Of a stretch of 64,000 nt of DNA, positions 15,801 through 29,520 are shown one piece after another. The notes beneath the pieces were generated by a model. The model was not told where the DNA came from. It did no database searches and was given only the letters and a program-made list of their open reading frames with translations. A program made the position numbers and the translations under genes. Each line of letters opens with the position of its first letter. Within the stretch, counting starts at the first letter, position 1. The stretch is from Pelecanus crispus (lineage: Eukaryota > Chordata > Aves > Pelecaniformes > Pelecanidae): positions 41,950,221-42,014,220 of the forward strand of contig NC_134643.1 of NCBI RefSeq assembly GCF_030463565.1, written 5' to 3'.

Positions 15801-16933
15801 AGTAGGCAGAAGGTGTAATCTGGCAGACTGGTGTAACCTGAGACAATGTGGCTGTAGTGATGTGAGGACCCAGGTAAATGTGATACAGGATCAAGAGATC
15901 TTGGATGGTTCCTTGATGCTGAATTTATTCTGCCATTTATAGGGACATGTCTGATACTGATGACATCTATGAGTTGTTGCAATGAAAGATTCTATGGAGT
16001 TTAGTGAAAAGAGCAAAGGTTAGCACTGTCTTCTAGACAGCTTGCATGCTGGGTTACTATATTCATAAGTGTTCTGGTGAGTTAAAAGTTTACAGCATTG
16101 TTCATTTCTTTCTCCTCAACTTTTCTGCACTGGAGGTTGTACTGTAGCTTCCTCTCCCCATGCTTCAGCGATGTCTGCTCATTTTATCTGCTTGTAAAGT
16201 TCCCGTATTTTGTACAGAAGCATAGATCAAAGATGACAAACAGCCAGGGAATGTTTAATGAAACACATTACCTAAAAATCAGTCATCCTCTTTTCAATAC
16301 TAACCTTTAGACCCTAGTTAGCTTCGTTTTTACAAAATAAAGGTGGTTTCCTGAAAATATCCATTAAGCTATTCTTTTCCCTTTTTTGCTATGCCAAAAT
16401 CACAAAACTTCCCGTTTTGCAAACCCTGTTTTACAGCTCTCATTCCTGATCTGCTCAGACCCGTGACCTCCAGTGTCAGCACCTCCTCTGCAATGCTGCT
16501 TCCCAAGGCTCTCACACTGCAGGTGCAGGCATTGCTGCCTTGGAGACAGGAAGGTCTATTCCACCTTTGGTCAGAGAAAACTGTTGCACACAGAACAACA
16601 CATAGAAAAGTGTGGAGAGTGAGTGATATTATAGCATACTTGTAGCATCAGAGAGTCCATGTCATTGTGTTGGGTACATAAGCACTTGTTTTATGTTTCC
16701 CCATGGAACAAGTCAATTCAGACACACAGGTAATTCCAGCCTTCACCTTTTAAACAAGCTGTTTATACTGATAGATGATTTCCTTCACATCTTCCTTTAT
16801 GATGTTAACAGATTGTGGGGAAAAACAAGAGTCCACAAAAATGCTCACATTTCCCTGCAGAATTCAAAATTAGAGCTCAATGGAAAGAGAAGTGGAAAAC
16901 TAGTCATCACCTATAACTTCAGACCTTTTTCTA
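12836..16933. other. Intergenic, no gene seen
   Basis: Mostly AT-rich spacer. From about 15000 to 15700 the base composition rises in GC and several overlapping ORFs of 60-80 codons appear on both strands with no recognisable domain. This could be a decayed repeat or a noncoding transcript unit, but I have no positive evidence for either. No RNA gene recognised. Confidence 0.4.
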
Positions 16934-18505
16934 GAATCATAGAATGGTTTGGGTTGGAAGGGACCTTAAAGAACATCTAGTTCTAACCCCCCTGCCATGG
17001 TCAGGGACACCTTCCACTACACCAGGTTGCTCAAAGCCCCATCCAGCCTGGCCTTGAACACTTCCAGGGATGGAGCATCCACAACTTCTCTGGGCAACTT
17101 GTTCCAGTGCCTCACCATCCTCACAGTGAAGAATTTCTTCCTTATATCTAATCTGTCCTATCACTACATACCCTTGTAAAAAGTCCCTCTCCAGCTTTCT
17201 GGTAGGCCCCCTTCAGGTGCTGGAAGGCTGCAATAAGGTCTCCCCAGACCCTTGTCTTCTCCAGGCTGAACAACCCCAAGTCTCTGTCTTCATAGCAGAG
17301 GTGCTCCAGCCCTCTGATCATCTTCATGGCCCTCCTCTGGACTTGCTCCAACAGGTCCATGTCCTTCTTATGCTGGGGTTCCCAGAGCTGAACGCAGTAC
17401 TCCAGGTGGGTCTCACGAGAGCAGAGTAGAGGGGGAGAATCACCTCCCTCTACCTGCTGGTCACACTCCTTTTGATGCAGCCAGGATACGGTTGGCTTTC
17501 TGGGCTGCAAGCACACATTGCTGGGTCATGTTGAGCTTCTCATCAACCAACACCCCCAAGTCCTTCCCCTCAGGGCTGCTCTCAGTCCATTCTCCACCCA
17601 GCCTGTATTTGTGCTTGGGATTGCCCTGACCCAGGTGCAGGACCTTGCACTTGGCCGTGTTGAACTTCATGAGGTTCGCACGGGCCCACCTCTGAAGCCT
17701 GTCAAGGTCCCTCTGGATGACATCCCTTCCCTCCAGCTTGTTGACCACACCACACAGCTTGGTGTCATTGGCAAACTTGCTGACGGTGCACTCAATCCTA
17801 GTGTCCATGTTGCCGACAAAGATGTTAAACAGTGCTGGTCCTGATACCGATCCCTGAGGAACACCACTCATCGCTGGTCTCCACTTGGACATCAAACCAT
17901 TGACCGCAACTCTTTGAGTGTGATCATCCAGCTAATTCCTTATCCACCGAGTGGTCCATCCATCAAATCCACATCTCTCCAATCTAGATACAAGGATGTT
18001 GTGCGGGACAGTGTCAAATGCTTTGCACAAGTCCAGGGAGATGACATCACTTGCTCCTCCCTTATCCACCAACACTGTAACCCTGTCACAGAAGGCCACC
18101 AAATTTGGCAGGCATGATTTGCCCTTAGTGAAGCCATGTTGGCTGTCACCAATCACCTCCTTATTTTCCATGTGCCTTAGCATAGTTTCCAGGAGGATCT
18201 GCTCCATGATCTTGCTGGGCACAGAGGTGAGACTGACCAGCCTGTAGTTCTCTGGGTCTTCCTTTTTTTGCCTTTTTAAAAATGGGCGTTACATTTCCCC
18301 TTTTCCAGTCAGTGGGAAATTCACCAGACTCCCACGACTTCTCAAATATGATGGTAGTGGCTTAGCAACTTCATCTGCCAGTTCCCTCAGGACCTGCAGG
18401 TGCATCTTATCTGGTCCCATGGACCTGTGCACCTTCAGGTTCCTTAGATGGTCTCGAAAGCCTCCATTGAAATAGGATCATTCTCCAACTCCTCCCATCT
18501 CTTCC
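16934..18505 (-). mobile_element. CR1 LINE, old copy with broken reverse transcriptase
   Basis: A reverse-oriented CR1 of about 1.6 kb. Its 3' end is at 16934 (AATCATAGAATGGTTTGGG on the + strand). Coding fragments follow on the minus strand in different frames: 18222-17932 (reverse-transcriptase fingers/palm, with [15 protein letters not shown] and [15 protein letters not shown]), 17895-17461 ([17 protein letters not shown], then FANDTKLCG, then [16 protein letters not shown]) and 17516-17148 ([29 protein letters not shown]). The catalytic box normally reads FADD and here reads FAND, so a metal-binding aspartate is lost. Frame changes between the pieces show decay. It is 5'-truncated near 18505, is older than the copy at 6.1 kb, and cannot encode an active enzyme. 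Confidence 0.92.
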
Positions 18506-21500
18506 TTTAACAGTAGCAACAGCCGTCCTGTACGAAAGTGAAGTAGGAAGCCATCAAAACAGACCCTGAGGCTTCAAGGCGCTAGCTTGTTGCCTGTAAT
18601 TCCCATGACCCAGCCATGTGAAAGTACTCTGTTTCCCTTCTCTGTGTTCCTCGATCTTGTATTGTTCCTTTGTCAAATGCATGTAGAGACATCAGCTTTT
18701 CTAGGAAACATCAAACGTACCATCACATCAGAGCAGAAGTCTCAACCTCCCTCCCGGAAACTGGCCATTGCTAGATGCCTTGAAGGAAGAATCAACCTGA
18801 AGTAGAAGAATTGGCCTGGACAATTAGAAGCTGACCTGCATGTAGTGGACGTTTCTTACCTCAGTTACAAGCTGAATTTCCTGAAACTTTGGAGTTTGTA
18901 TCATTACTTCAGTCACTGCTGCACATCCAGGGGAGCCCAGGAGTCAAGAACTGAGACTTGACAGAGCTGGGACCTCAGAGGTGCCTGCTATATAGCATTT
19001 TAAATTCTTATCATGCTTTCACCACCTGAAAGGCAAAGATGACTGAACCTAGACTTACACCTGTTGCCCTTGGAGATTCACAGCATTCCCTTTGCAATTG
19101 TCCTCATGTGGTAAGGACAAGGCAGATGAGAAAGTGCCACCATTTAAACTAACTGTTGCTGTTACATGAGACAGGAAGGTGCAGAATAGCTGACACAACA
19201 CCAAGCTCTCTCATGGTTAGTTGTTTGAACTGGCATGCACATTTTAAATGAATGAACAAGTTGCAACCAGCTTGATAACAAATCAAGAATAAAATAAGTT
19301 TTATTAGTATTAATCACACTAGCCATTATTTCTGTGCCTTGCCAGGTGAAGCGATTAAGCAGCTACTCAGCTTAGGCTATTCTGTGAGAAAATTCAGGAT
19401 TTGAATGCAATTCTGACAGGAATTTTCACTCTGAAGAAGCAGCATATAGTTCAAAGTGTATTCACACATCCCTGTGGCTTGTGGCAAACAAACCCTCTTT
19501 CCCTGCCTCCAATACTTCTTGAACTGAGCAAATGGGACTCCCACTGAACATGGTGGGCTGGGGAGCAGAAAAGCTGGCTCTGTGTGCAGGGGCTTCTTTC
19601 ATTGCTGGAAACAGACACTGGCAGCAAAGAAAAAGCCCTTCTGGTCAATTCACAACAGGACCACAATGCCCTCATTGCTAATGACTGGAGTTATAAACAC
19701 ACACACCTTCCTTCCCTTCTTCATGTTTTTATTTGTAGTAAGTACTGTTCAGTAAACCTTACCAAGCTCCCACCCCTGTACTCATGAAAAAACTGTATCA
19801 GCCAAGGATGCAATGGTATTTTGAATCAAAGTGCTTGTAAAGAAGACTTGGAAAACCAGATTTCCCCCAGAGAGTTTGGTTTGGGTTTTTTTGCTGGATC
19901 TTGGCTGTTTCAGTCGGCAAAACCTGTTGTGTTCTAGAAATCTGTTAATAAATCTGTGGTTTGGGGTTTTTTTAATGAACACAGCAACAGGTCTTGTAGC
20001 CATCAGTGTCTCCACAAGGGAAAAACAAAACTACAAAAATACTGCAGACAATTCCTAACCATGGATCCACTCATTTAAAAAATGTAGTTCACAGGGGAAC
20101 TGCTGTTTATGGTCTTACTAGTCGCTTTTTCTGAAGTACATACAACTAATGTTTTACATAAACTATTTTACTCCTCCATATAGATTCAGGTAGAGCTTCA
20201 AATAAGGAAATGAGAGGATCATGCTTTTCGGATAAAATGTGAGCTCCTCGTTTGCCCTCATCTACTGGAAAAGTAGCACAATCTACCTGGCCCAGCAAGC
20301 TTTGGGAATGTTATCAGGGCTCAGTGAAACACTCAGCAGGTTGGGGGGAATATAATTATTCCTTAACAATTTACTCCAAGTAACACAATTATAAGCAGTC
20401 TACAATTCTTACTTTGCAAAGAAAGATCTTAGGGGTAAAAACCCCTGGTTGTGGCTCCATTGTCTCTGTGCTGGTCCTGTCCACAGCCCTACAGCAGTCC
20501 CTGAGTCAGCACGTTTCCTGGCCCCTTGTAGGTCACCAGATAACCTCAAATTACGACGATTCCTCCCTTTTCAACCCAAGATTTTTGGTGTTACAACTCC
20601 TCATGGGATATTTGCCTATATGCTCACTAAGTCTGGCAAAAGCTGTTGTGCATTTGCTTTTTGTCTGTCTCTTTAAATTTGTGTCCACTACAAACTTGAA
20701 GAATTATGCTCACACAGAAGTATAAGAATCAGAAAAATATTTTGTGTGGGGAAAGAAAAGTACATGATTAAACAATATAACACGGAAGCTTTCAACTATT
20801 TAATGATGCTAATGATTAAATGTTTAATGATTAATGTTTAATGATGCCTAACTGTCACCTCAAGCTTCTGTATAAATTCAGCTGATAGTACAATACCATC
20901 AGGATTATCTACAGACCAGGAAGGACAAGTCTTCCAGAAGTGCTCATTCATTGGAAGACAAGGGGTCTGTTTGGAGGTTCATCACCTCAGACCTTTCCTG
21001 TGAAATTCCCATAAGCCTACAAAATCTTGAAGGTCTGGCTCCAGAAGTAAGTTTCAAAGTGAGCAGCTTACCAGAAGAAGAAACACTAAAGATTTGCGTG
21101 GTTTGTCTTCAGAAAGCTGCGCTGAGCACACTGTTGAGGCCCAAGACCTCAACTTGGGTTGAGAGATGTTTTGTAAATAATGGTATGAGGGCTATTACTA
21201 TAGGGTTAAAATAAAATATAAACCCCAAAGAGGAACACAGAGAAAATGGGTATGGGAAACCATGATTGTCCCGTCCCATTTATCTGCGACTTCATCTTCA
21301 TTGTCGGTAATGACATATTTTATACCTCCAGCACCAAGGACTGCTATCTTTGTCTCCAGACCTGTCCTCTGTGGCTTTGGTTTCAGGCATGAAGAGCCTG
21401 TAAAACCCATCTCTGCGGGTGGGGATGCAGCCTCAGGCACACACCCAGCAGAGGAGAGGGCAGCTGCCACCACACGCAGGCGACAGCTGCAGCAGAGCAG

Positions 21501-24172
21501 GCTGGTGCCCACCGCAGCCCCTCTGCTCCTCTGCCCCGCTCCGGGCAAGTGCCTCTCCCCACGTCCCGCTGGCCTGAGGCCACCAGCACGCTGCCACAGC
21601 CGGGAAGGCACGGAAACCATCTGAGTGGCCTCCCCTGAAGGACATCTTGCTTTACAGTGGCAAAGTTTCCGCTGGCCGGATGTGCAAACTTGCCATGGGA
21701 GATGTTTTTTACCGATTAACTAAGAAAGACCTTGATATAAATAATGGCTTTCCAAAGGAGCTCCCACTTGAAGAGCAATATGTTGTTATTTGAATGTCTA
21801 TAATGCGCTTAATCTCACCCTTAATCTCACTTTTCATATACGCAACATATATACATATAACAGACAATTACGTATCCATATATATCTCTCCACATATACA
21901 TGCACAGAGTGTACATACACCACTGTGCTTACTCTCCAGAAGCTGTCTAACCCAGCGCTGACAGGCAGCTTCCTCTGGGGTACAAGAGCACAGCAACTTG
22001 GTGTAGTGCTTTCATTCACGGGCAGGTGGAGGATTTTGGCCAGAAACACAGCACTGCTGTCGCTTGTTACAACGTGATTCTCAAAAACGTAATCCTAATC
22101 TCATCGGGCAACCTGGCACCCAGCGGGGCCGCTCATGTTAAGCATCTCCTCACTTAGCACAGGAGGTTTCTCCTCTCCTGCAGAACTGAAACGATGGGTG
22201 TGATCCCCCACCCCCAGCCCCTCATACTGCCCTGGAGCATCAGCTGCTTCAGGCTTGGGGGCAGGAGTCATACTTCAGCATTTTTCTAAACAGAAAACGA
22301 GACCAATATTTCTATCACTACAGCTCTCCACTTCTAACAAGAGGCTTTGCATTTTAAAAGAAAATACTTCACTGGTCAAAGCATCAAGATGATGATTGTT
22401 TTTATGGGACGTGTTCTTCTGACACTAATGTGCAATTGCCCCGATAAACTATACTCTTTTTCCCGCTGTGTCCATGTGACTGTCTTGAAACTGGGTTACT
22501 TACAGTAATTGAAAGAAGAACAGGCTTTAAATTAGAAATTTCTAAGGGAAGAAATTATGAGGGGAAGGAAAAAGCCAGCTGATTCTATTTTATTTGTTCA
22601 GTCAGCAGAAATGAAAGCACTTGCTTTAAGAGTTTACATGATAATCCTGGTGTCCAGTCATTTGCCTTTTATACACTTTTTTAAAATGCAGGACTGAACA
22701 GGAGTGATAATTGAGCATGCAATTATTGTAGCTTATTTCTTTACTTGCTCATTGCCAGTATGTGTACTGCAAAGCACTTTAAGGAACACTTTGCATAGGA
22801 AAGAATCTATAAAATTAAATGTATTTTAGAGTGCAGCAATAAGCCTTATATCAGTGGTAAGGATTGAATGATATTATTAAAAACAGCTTATCTGATTTTT
22901 TCCTTGTTTTGAAGGCTGCTTTAGGATAAACTGCTTCAATTTAAACCACACGATATAGTCCTAGGATTGCTACACTTATTCCCATGAAGTATACGTTTAG
23001 AATGCAAGTTTTCCTCCAAATTTTAGAAGTCTTAGATGAATGCACTATATTTGAGTGAGATGTGATGCTCACTTGGGCCATTTATAATTCTGACTGTCTT
23101 TCTTTCAGCAATAAATATGATGACTACTATACTGAAAAAATAAATTATTTTAAAATTATTATTAAGTTTCACAGCTGGCAGAGATGGTCAATCTCCTGTG
23201 AACTGGGCCTGGTGACTGCCTGAAAAACAATCTGTATCTGGCCAAAGTCATGCCATCAGGCTCCCCATCAACCCTCATGCAAAGTTGACAGAAGATGAGG
23301 AATCATCTGCTTCACTTCATAGTTTGTCTTGGTTTTAAAACTTGTGTTTCATTTTGAATCTGAATTTGTCTGGCTTTGCATTCCACTATTAGTTCTTTCC
23401 TTGTGCCTGTCCCTGCTATAGCATTGATGAGCTGACCGAAGTGAGCCCTTTCCTGCTCTCTAACCTGTTTTTAAACTATGTGCCAAATTCCAGTATCAGT
23501 TTTACCAATGCTATACATTGAGATAAAATCATCTCTTTGTTACTTCCTTATTTCATATCCAGGGATTACCTCAGCCGTTTTGCTGCAGTCATATACCGAG
23601 ATACTTGTCAGGTTTTGACGCTCATATTCTTTATATTGCCTAAGAGTTATCACTCATATATCCTTTACAATGTTCCTACTTTTCAGGAGATAGCTTTTCA
23701 TACAGTTCTTGCTGGCTGCCTTATTCTTGCCACTGTTTATCACCCTGACAGTGCCACATCACTTCAAGTTTGATTAGCACTGATTTTATATTTACTTTCC
23801 AGGCCATTTAGGAAAACCAAGGAGCCCCAAAGCAAACATTAGTTTTCAAAGATGATTGTCTCACCAACAGCTACTTTGAACTGCTCATCCAGTTCTTGAC
23901 GCACTGAATCTGTGCTTTATTGCATTATAAAGTAATTTTTTTCTGATCATTAACATGTGGTGCTAAGTCAATCACCTTAAAAAATTAGTACAGCTATGAC
24001 ATTATCTTCTAGCAGCCAAGCCTGTAATCTCACCTCACGTTTCTCTGACGAGACCTGTTTTTCCATTAGACTTTGTTGACTGGCACACATAATATTTGAA
24101 TGCTTCATTTAATTGTTAGACATTCTTTTGCATCATTACTTTTCTTCTTGTCATCATCTGCTCCTCCCCACA
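18506..24172. other. Intergenic, with minor repeats and a GC-rich patch
   Basis: No host gene recognised. Items visible: an imperfect tandem repeat of TTTAATGATTAATG-type units at 20798-20847; a GC-rich patch at about 21400-21610 with open frames on both strands, but short and without a promoter-type CpG island; and a TATACATA-rich microsatellite-like tract at 21836-21905. The ORF of 140 codons on the minus strand at 21198-21620 follows the GC-rich patch and has no known domain. Confidence 0.4.
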
Positions 24173-24173
24173 G

Positions 24174-24331
24174 CTGAAGGTATGAATGCCACAGTGAGGA
24201 TGGGTGAGTCTGTGCCTGTACAGAAGGCCGTACAAGTCTATGTGCAACAGGCAATTATCATTACCAAAGAGTCAGTCTGTGAACAGGCTGGTTGCTGTTA
24301 TACTGATGACGATTTGGATGAAGACGCATAG
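24174..24331 (+). other. Orphan exon-like ORF (uncertain)
   Basis: A strong pyrimidine tract (24141-24170) and CAG acceptor at 24171-24173 precede an open stretch that ends at TAG 24329-24331. The peptide, from the first AUG at 24181, has about 49 residues: MNATVRMGESVPVQKAVQ, a hydrophobic QQAIIITK stretch, a cysteine cluster (CEQAGCC) and an acidic end (TDDDLDEDA). I do not recognise it. No upstream donor exon, promoter or nearby poly(A) signal was identified, so it may be chance or the remnant of a lost gene. Confidence 0.15.
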
Positions 24332-25397
24332 CTGATTAAGTAAGCTTTCCATGATCCAAAGCAGACTGGTTTTGCTCAGAGCAGCTCATCCCTTTCCTCA
24401 CCCGTGCAATTATCATTGCTTAACTGCAACTCAGCAGCACTGAAACAAGTCTGCTTTAGGATGTCCCTGAGGGACTCTGGTTAGCACCCACGCTTCTCTT
24501 CCATGTTCCCGTTCCTGCTGTAGGACCTCTTGGAAAATCTACTGGCTGATCAGCCAGTAAGCACAAACCCTTTCTTTTATTATTGCTGCTGTGACTGACC
24601 CGCAGTCAGCACACTGAAGGTCTCACTGGGGATCAGCTTGCACATCGCTCTCGCTCCGAGCAGAGTCTGAGGGAACCTACGGTGCCGCTGACTTCCCCAC
24701 CTTCTGCTGCACCACGCAGCAGCAAGTTACTCTGCTGGGAACTTTCAACCTTTATACAACCCTGGGAAGTAAATACAGACCCGCCGGGTCTGTACTTGAA
24801 CCTGCCCGTTTCTGTATTTGAAAACATTGGCATGACTGTTTAAACAAGGTTTGCCAAGGACTGATACTAATCTAGGTAGTGTATGATTGCAGGGGTCCCA
24901 TTTTCACTTTTTAAATTTTGATACAATCTTACCAGTTCTGCTTTCCTCTGGAATTTCCCTGGTCTGCCAGCATGGGTTTAAAATGAGCACTTCTGCTTTT
25001 TTTTGTTTTCATTCTTAACACTGTTAGAGCATATATCTAGTAAACAGACTTTTGGGGGAGGGAGGTATTGGCTTTTGTAACTATGACATTTTAAAACCTA
25101 TTAACTTTATAAGCAGTGGATTTACCCTCAACTGTTTGGCTTCCCTGCTCATATTTTGCCTGTCATTATCTTAAATGACTACTAATTGCTTTCTACTTCT
25201 CCTGTCTTCCCTCTCTTTTTTCTAAACTTAATTTCTGCTCCTACTCATCCAGGTAGGGCATCTAGCAAAAGTTACCTCTTTGCCTTTCTTTTTTAAATTA
25301 TGGCATTGTGATTTTTCTAGCCTTATAAGCTCTTCTTAGAGGAGTCCCAATTATGATTTCCACTTTTCTTTGTAAGAAAAAGTTTTCTTCCATTGTG
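24332..25397. other. Intergenic, no gene seen
   Basis: Spacer before the CR1 fragment at 25.4 kb. Short ORFs only, no repeat recognised. Confidence 0.45.
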
Positions 25398-25788
25398 AAG
25401 TCCGCTGAGAGAGTTGGGGTTGTTCAGCCTGGAGAAGAGAAGGCTGCAGGGAGACCTTACTGCGGCCTTTCAATACTTAAAGGGGGCCTATAATAGAAAG
25501 ACGGGGACAGACTTTTTGGCAGGCCCTGTTGTGATGGGACAAGGCGTAATGGTTTTAAACTAAAAGAGTGTAGGTTTAGACTAGATATAAGGAAGAAGTT
25601 TTTTATGATGAGGGTGGTGAAACACTGGAACAGGTTGCCCAGAGAGGTCGTAGATGCCCCATCCCTGGTCAGGTTGGACGGGGCTCTGAGCAACCTGATC
25701 TAGTTGAAGATGTCCCTGCTCACTGCAGGGGGGGTGGATGAGATGACCTTTAAAGGTACCTTCCAGCCGAAAGCAATCTATGATTCTG
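25398..25788 (+). mobile_element. CR1 LINE 3' fragment
   Basis: The + strand shows GTTGGGGTTGTTCAGCCTGG, AGAAGAGAAGGCTGCAGGG, AACACTGGAACAGGTTGCCC, GATGCCCCATCCCTGG and the tail CAATCTATGATTCTG. This is the last part of CR1 ORF2 plus the 3' UTR. The coding frame is interrupted (for example the stop in the ACTAAAAGAGTGTAGGTT region), so it is a decayed copy. It begins near 25398, where the match to the ORF2 segment [10 protein letters not shown] starts. Confidence 0.9.
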
Positions 25789-28700
25789 CTAACTGGTAAT
25801 GTTCTTTTTCTGCCTATATTTGTGTCCCTGATGCCTAGGAAACCATCTCCAGTGCCATGATTCTTTTTAAGGATTAAGCCCAAAGCAGGACTGCCTCATG
25901 CTGTGTGCTCTACTTTTTAAGAAATGAAAGATGAGGCATTCCTGAAATTCAGCTGATAGTCCACAGCTGCAAGGTCCTCCAATACAGACTTTCTAAATGG
26001 ACTGTCACACCATTTCCTCTCCTTCTCCTCAACCATATAGGCAGAATACAGACAAGTTTCGATAAAGAAATTCAAAGTAATTTTGCGGTTTGTTTGGTGG
26101 TCTTTTATTGATCTCCAGCAATGTCCCTTTCTTGGGATTTACCAGTTGAAATGATGCATTCAAGGTTTTCTGTGTCTGAGGTCTGAGTTGTTAATAATTT
26201 TGATACAAGTTACAGTGTCTTCAAAACAAGTTAGAGGGTCCCATGTTCTTCACCATCTTTTCGCTTGTTAAATAGATTATAGCATATTATTTTTATACTC
26301 CAGCAATACAAATTGTCCATGCAAGCTTCAGAAATGTTATTCATAGCACACTTCTTCTCATTAGTGATTTTTTTTTTTAATTTCTCTTGCTCATTTCTGG
26401 CTGTTAATATAAATACAAAACAACGTAGATGCCCTTGTAGTGTATTTATTCCCTCAGTACCCTCTTCTGATTTCACCTTGGTTGCCAACTGGGAGGGCTA
26501 ATGCTCATAAATGAAACCTTCAGACCGCCTGCTGGAAAGTGGACAAATGCTCCACAAAGCCCTGACCTCGCATCTGTAGCAGCTGAGGACCCAACAATCC
26601 ATATTGTGTATCTGCTTCTGGGGCCTCTCCCCAGAAGAAAGGGGTTGCCACCGGCTCCACGCTGGCCCTGAGCCCCAGCAGCCAAACCTCCCGGAGCAGG
26701 GCTGCTCTCAGGGCCCCCACACAGGGCTGAAGAGTGAGATCATGGATTAATGCTGAAAGGCGTTACAACTCCATTTGTCTCTTCTTCATTGCTTTGAGAT
26801 TCTGTGTAGTTTCCATGGGATGCCAATCTATTTGTTCTAATGTGTCAATGAAGAGAAATTTCCGTATCTTCCAGTCCTGGGGAATCTTGCTGTTATATGC
26901 TGCATTTCTGCCCCAAAATAAGTAGCACAACAGATTCTGTCTTCATGGTCTTTGCTGCAAGTTCTGAATAACTAAAATCCACATTAAAGGCCCGTGGGAA
27001 ATGAAACAGTGTGTGAGAGTAGTTACAGTCAGCCAAACTTGGGAATACCTGGACTGAAGCTACACCATTCTGACCAAAGGCAGTCTTGTGGATGACAACA
27101 TTTGCCTCTTGTACATATTTTACATCTTAAATGTTTTATTTCCTATAATAAATATGGCACACCCAGACATCATTTTGAGTAACATTGTCAGAGAACTCAA
27201 GAATTATTATTATTATAGCTTAATTATTATACAGCAAGAAGCGCAGCAACTTAGGTGGGTGGCTTCAATAACATTCACTAATCAGTCTAGTGTATTCAAG
27301 ATAATGGCCAAATTTTCCAAACTGAGGCACCTGGAGAAACATTTTAGGTATGAATATGAGAGCAGGAAATTAAAAGAGAGAGGGAGGAGAAACCTCCTCA
27401 TTCTTAGCCCAGATCATCATTCCCTCTCCTTTTCTTCTTTTCATAGGGAATGGCGGAATTGCAATAAATGAATAAAGCATTTACCAAACTGCTTTTTTTT
27501 TTTTTTTTGATCTCCAGTGTCTTTGAGCATGCTGATGCATCTATGTATCATTCTGCCCTGCCCTCAGTTTCGTTCATGCTTTCATCCATGTGTTCCTTTA
27601 CTGAAGGGTGTGAGGGATGTTCATTCCAGGGGGAGAAGAAGAAGAAGCACTGAGCAGAATATTTGGAGCCTGAACAGACCCTTTGTTCCTGCAAGTGCAA
27701 ATGCCAAGAGCAGGGGGTGGATGAATGGTGGAGCAGCATGCTGCTTGCTGTTCTCAGCACGCATCTAGGATGCTGCTTGTCAGTGAGGAGATCTGTCAGG
27801 ATCACATGGGGATGGTATTTGGCAGTGCCATATGTGTCGCTGTGTACATATGAAAAAGATAATGCAAAGTGGGAAAGGATTCAGAACTGCTTATCCCGAG
27901 GGAGAATGACATTTACAGACAATTCCTCTTCAACATGGAGAACTGAACTTTTAAATGATAATGATCTTTTTCTTTACAAGAAAAAATAACAGTTGTCCCT
28001 TGCTGGCATTGTTTCTTAGCTAGAAATCAGATCCCATGTTTTACTTGTTTCTACAAATTAGAAACCAATTTCATGCTGCACAAAGCCTCCAGGCCTCCAA
28101 GCACATTACTGAACCTGTCAAGTACATCCCCATGGGTACAGGGAGGCTCTGGCAGTGAGTGAGTGGGTAAAACATGTTCCGAAAAGTCTCTCTGGGTCAA
28201 GGTTCTTTCTGAATTATTTGTTCTTTTCTCTTCAGGTTCATATGCTTTGCTCTTCCATCTCTAATCCTCAGAACCTGAATAGTCATCTTTCTTTTTGAAG
28301 CAGACCACACCTTTTTACTACCTTAACATTTCTTAACATGTGCTTACTATATTGTCATAATTGAAGTAACCCAAAGTACAGATCTCACCCTAGGTAAATA
28401 TACCTATTGTATTTTTGATGGATATGTTGATCTTACCTGTGATTGTCATTTGGTAGAACAGTGTTACTGTCTCTCCATCTGGACTGGATGTTTTTATCAG
28501 TCTCAGTCATGTTAGAAGCACAAATACACACATTTCATTCTGAGCATCTCTGTTTCCTGCCAGCACTGAGACTATATTACTAACTTCATTTTAAATGTTT
28601 TTTGTTGTTGTTGGTGGTGTTTTTTTCTCCTGTTCTCATTTCTTGCTTTTATAGACATCTATAGTTTCAAGGAGCCATTTGATCTTATAAAACTGTACAT

Positions 28701-29404
28701 TATTTGGCTGAGACTTTGTACTATCTTTCTTTTCCAAGTAAATCTGATAAAATCAGAGCGTTTTACTGCAACTACGGCAAATCATGCTCAGAAATATTCT
28801 CCAATGGAAAAAAATGCACAGATAAAACTGATGTTATCTGCAAAACAACTGCCACCTCTGTAATTTACAGGAAACGTGTAATTGTCCCAGAAATCAGTTG
28901 CAGGTTGTCAGTGGCAGGGGAGGCGTTCATGCTGTTGTAGGTTTGACCAACTGGAGTATCTCCTCTGTACGGCTACTGCATGTGCTTAAGTTTACACTGG
29001 AATTAAGACATGCAATATTTTTCTAAGGAGATCTAATAATGCAAGCCAAAAGAAGCACATGATTTTCACTTTGAGAGATGACACTGCTTGTGAAGTAAAA
29101 GGCGTGAGTAAAGTCTTACCAAGAACGATAAAAGGTAATGGCAATGGATACAATGGTGCAATTTGTTTTGGTATAATAACATACAGGGTATGGTAGTTTC
29201 TTTGTGAAATAGAAAATGTGTCTCAGAAGGCATTTTTCATGCAGGTATGATCAGCAACATAGTTAAAACAGAAGGTCTGTAAAAGTATTTTTAGGAAGCT
29301 ATGTAAAAAGGGGAAGCATACCAAATTAAATGAAAAAGAGGAATTCTTTTCTCAAATATGCTGAAATAAAATAAACACCTCCCAAATTAAATTAACAATA
29401 TTAA

Positions 29405-29520
29405 AATAACTTGATAACTATCACTGATAGTTAAACCTGTAAAGTTGTAAACTTTAGTTAAAACTTTAGCTTTTTAAGAAAACTTTAACTTATTAAAACT
29501 AAAACTTTTAATAAGTCACG
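29405..29520. repeat. AT-rich stem-loop cluster
   Basis: Two inverted repeats stand close together. TAACTATC-ACT-GATAGTTA lies at about 29414-29432. At 29488-29516, ACTTATTAAAA and its perfect complement TTTTAATAAGT flank the 7-base loop CTAAAAC. Between them, AAACTTTAG-type units recur. No transposon ends are recognised. Confidence 0.6.

Noticed and set aside
21198-21624. GC-rich patch near 21.4 kb as a CpG-island promoter
   Set aside because: Short, CpG-poor relative to the two real islands, with no downstream exon seen; the ORFs on both strands follow base composition.
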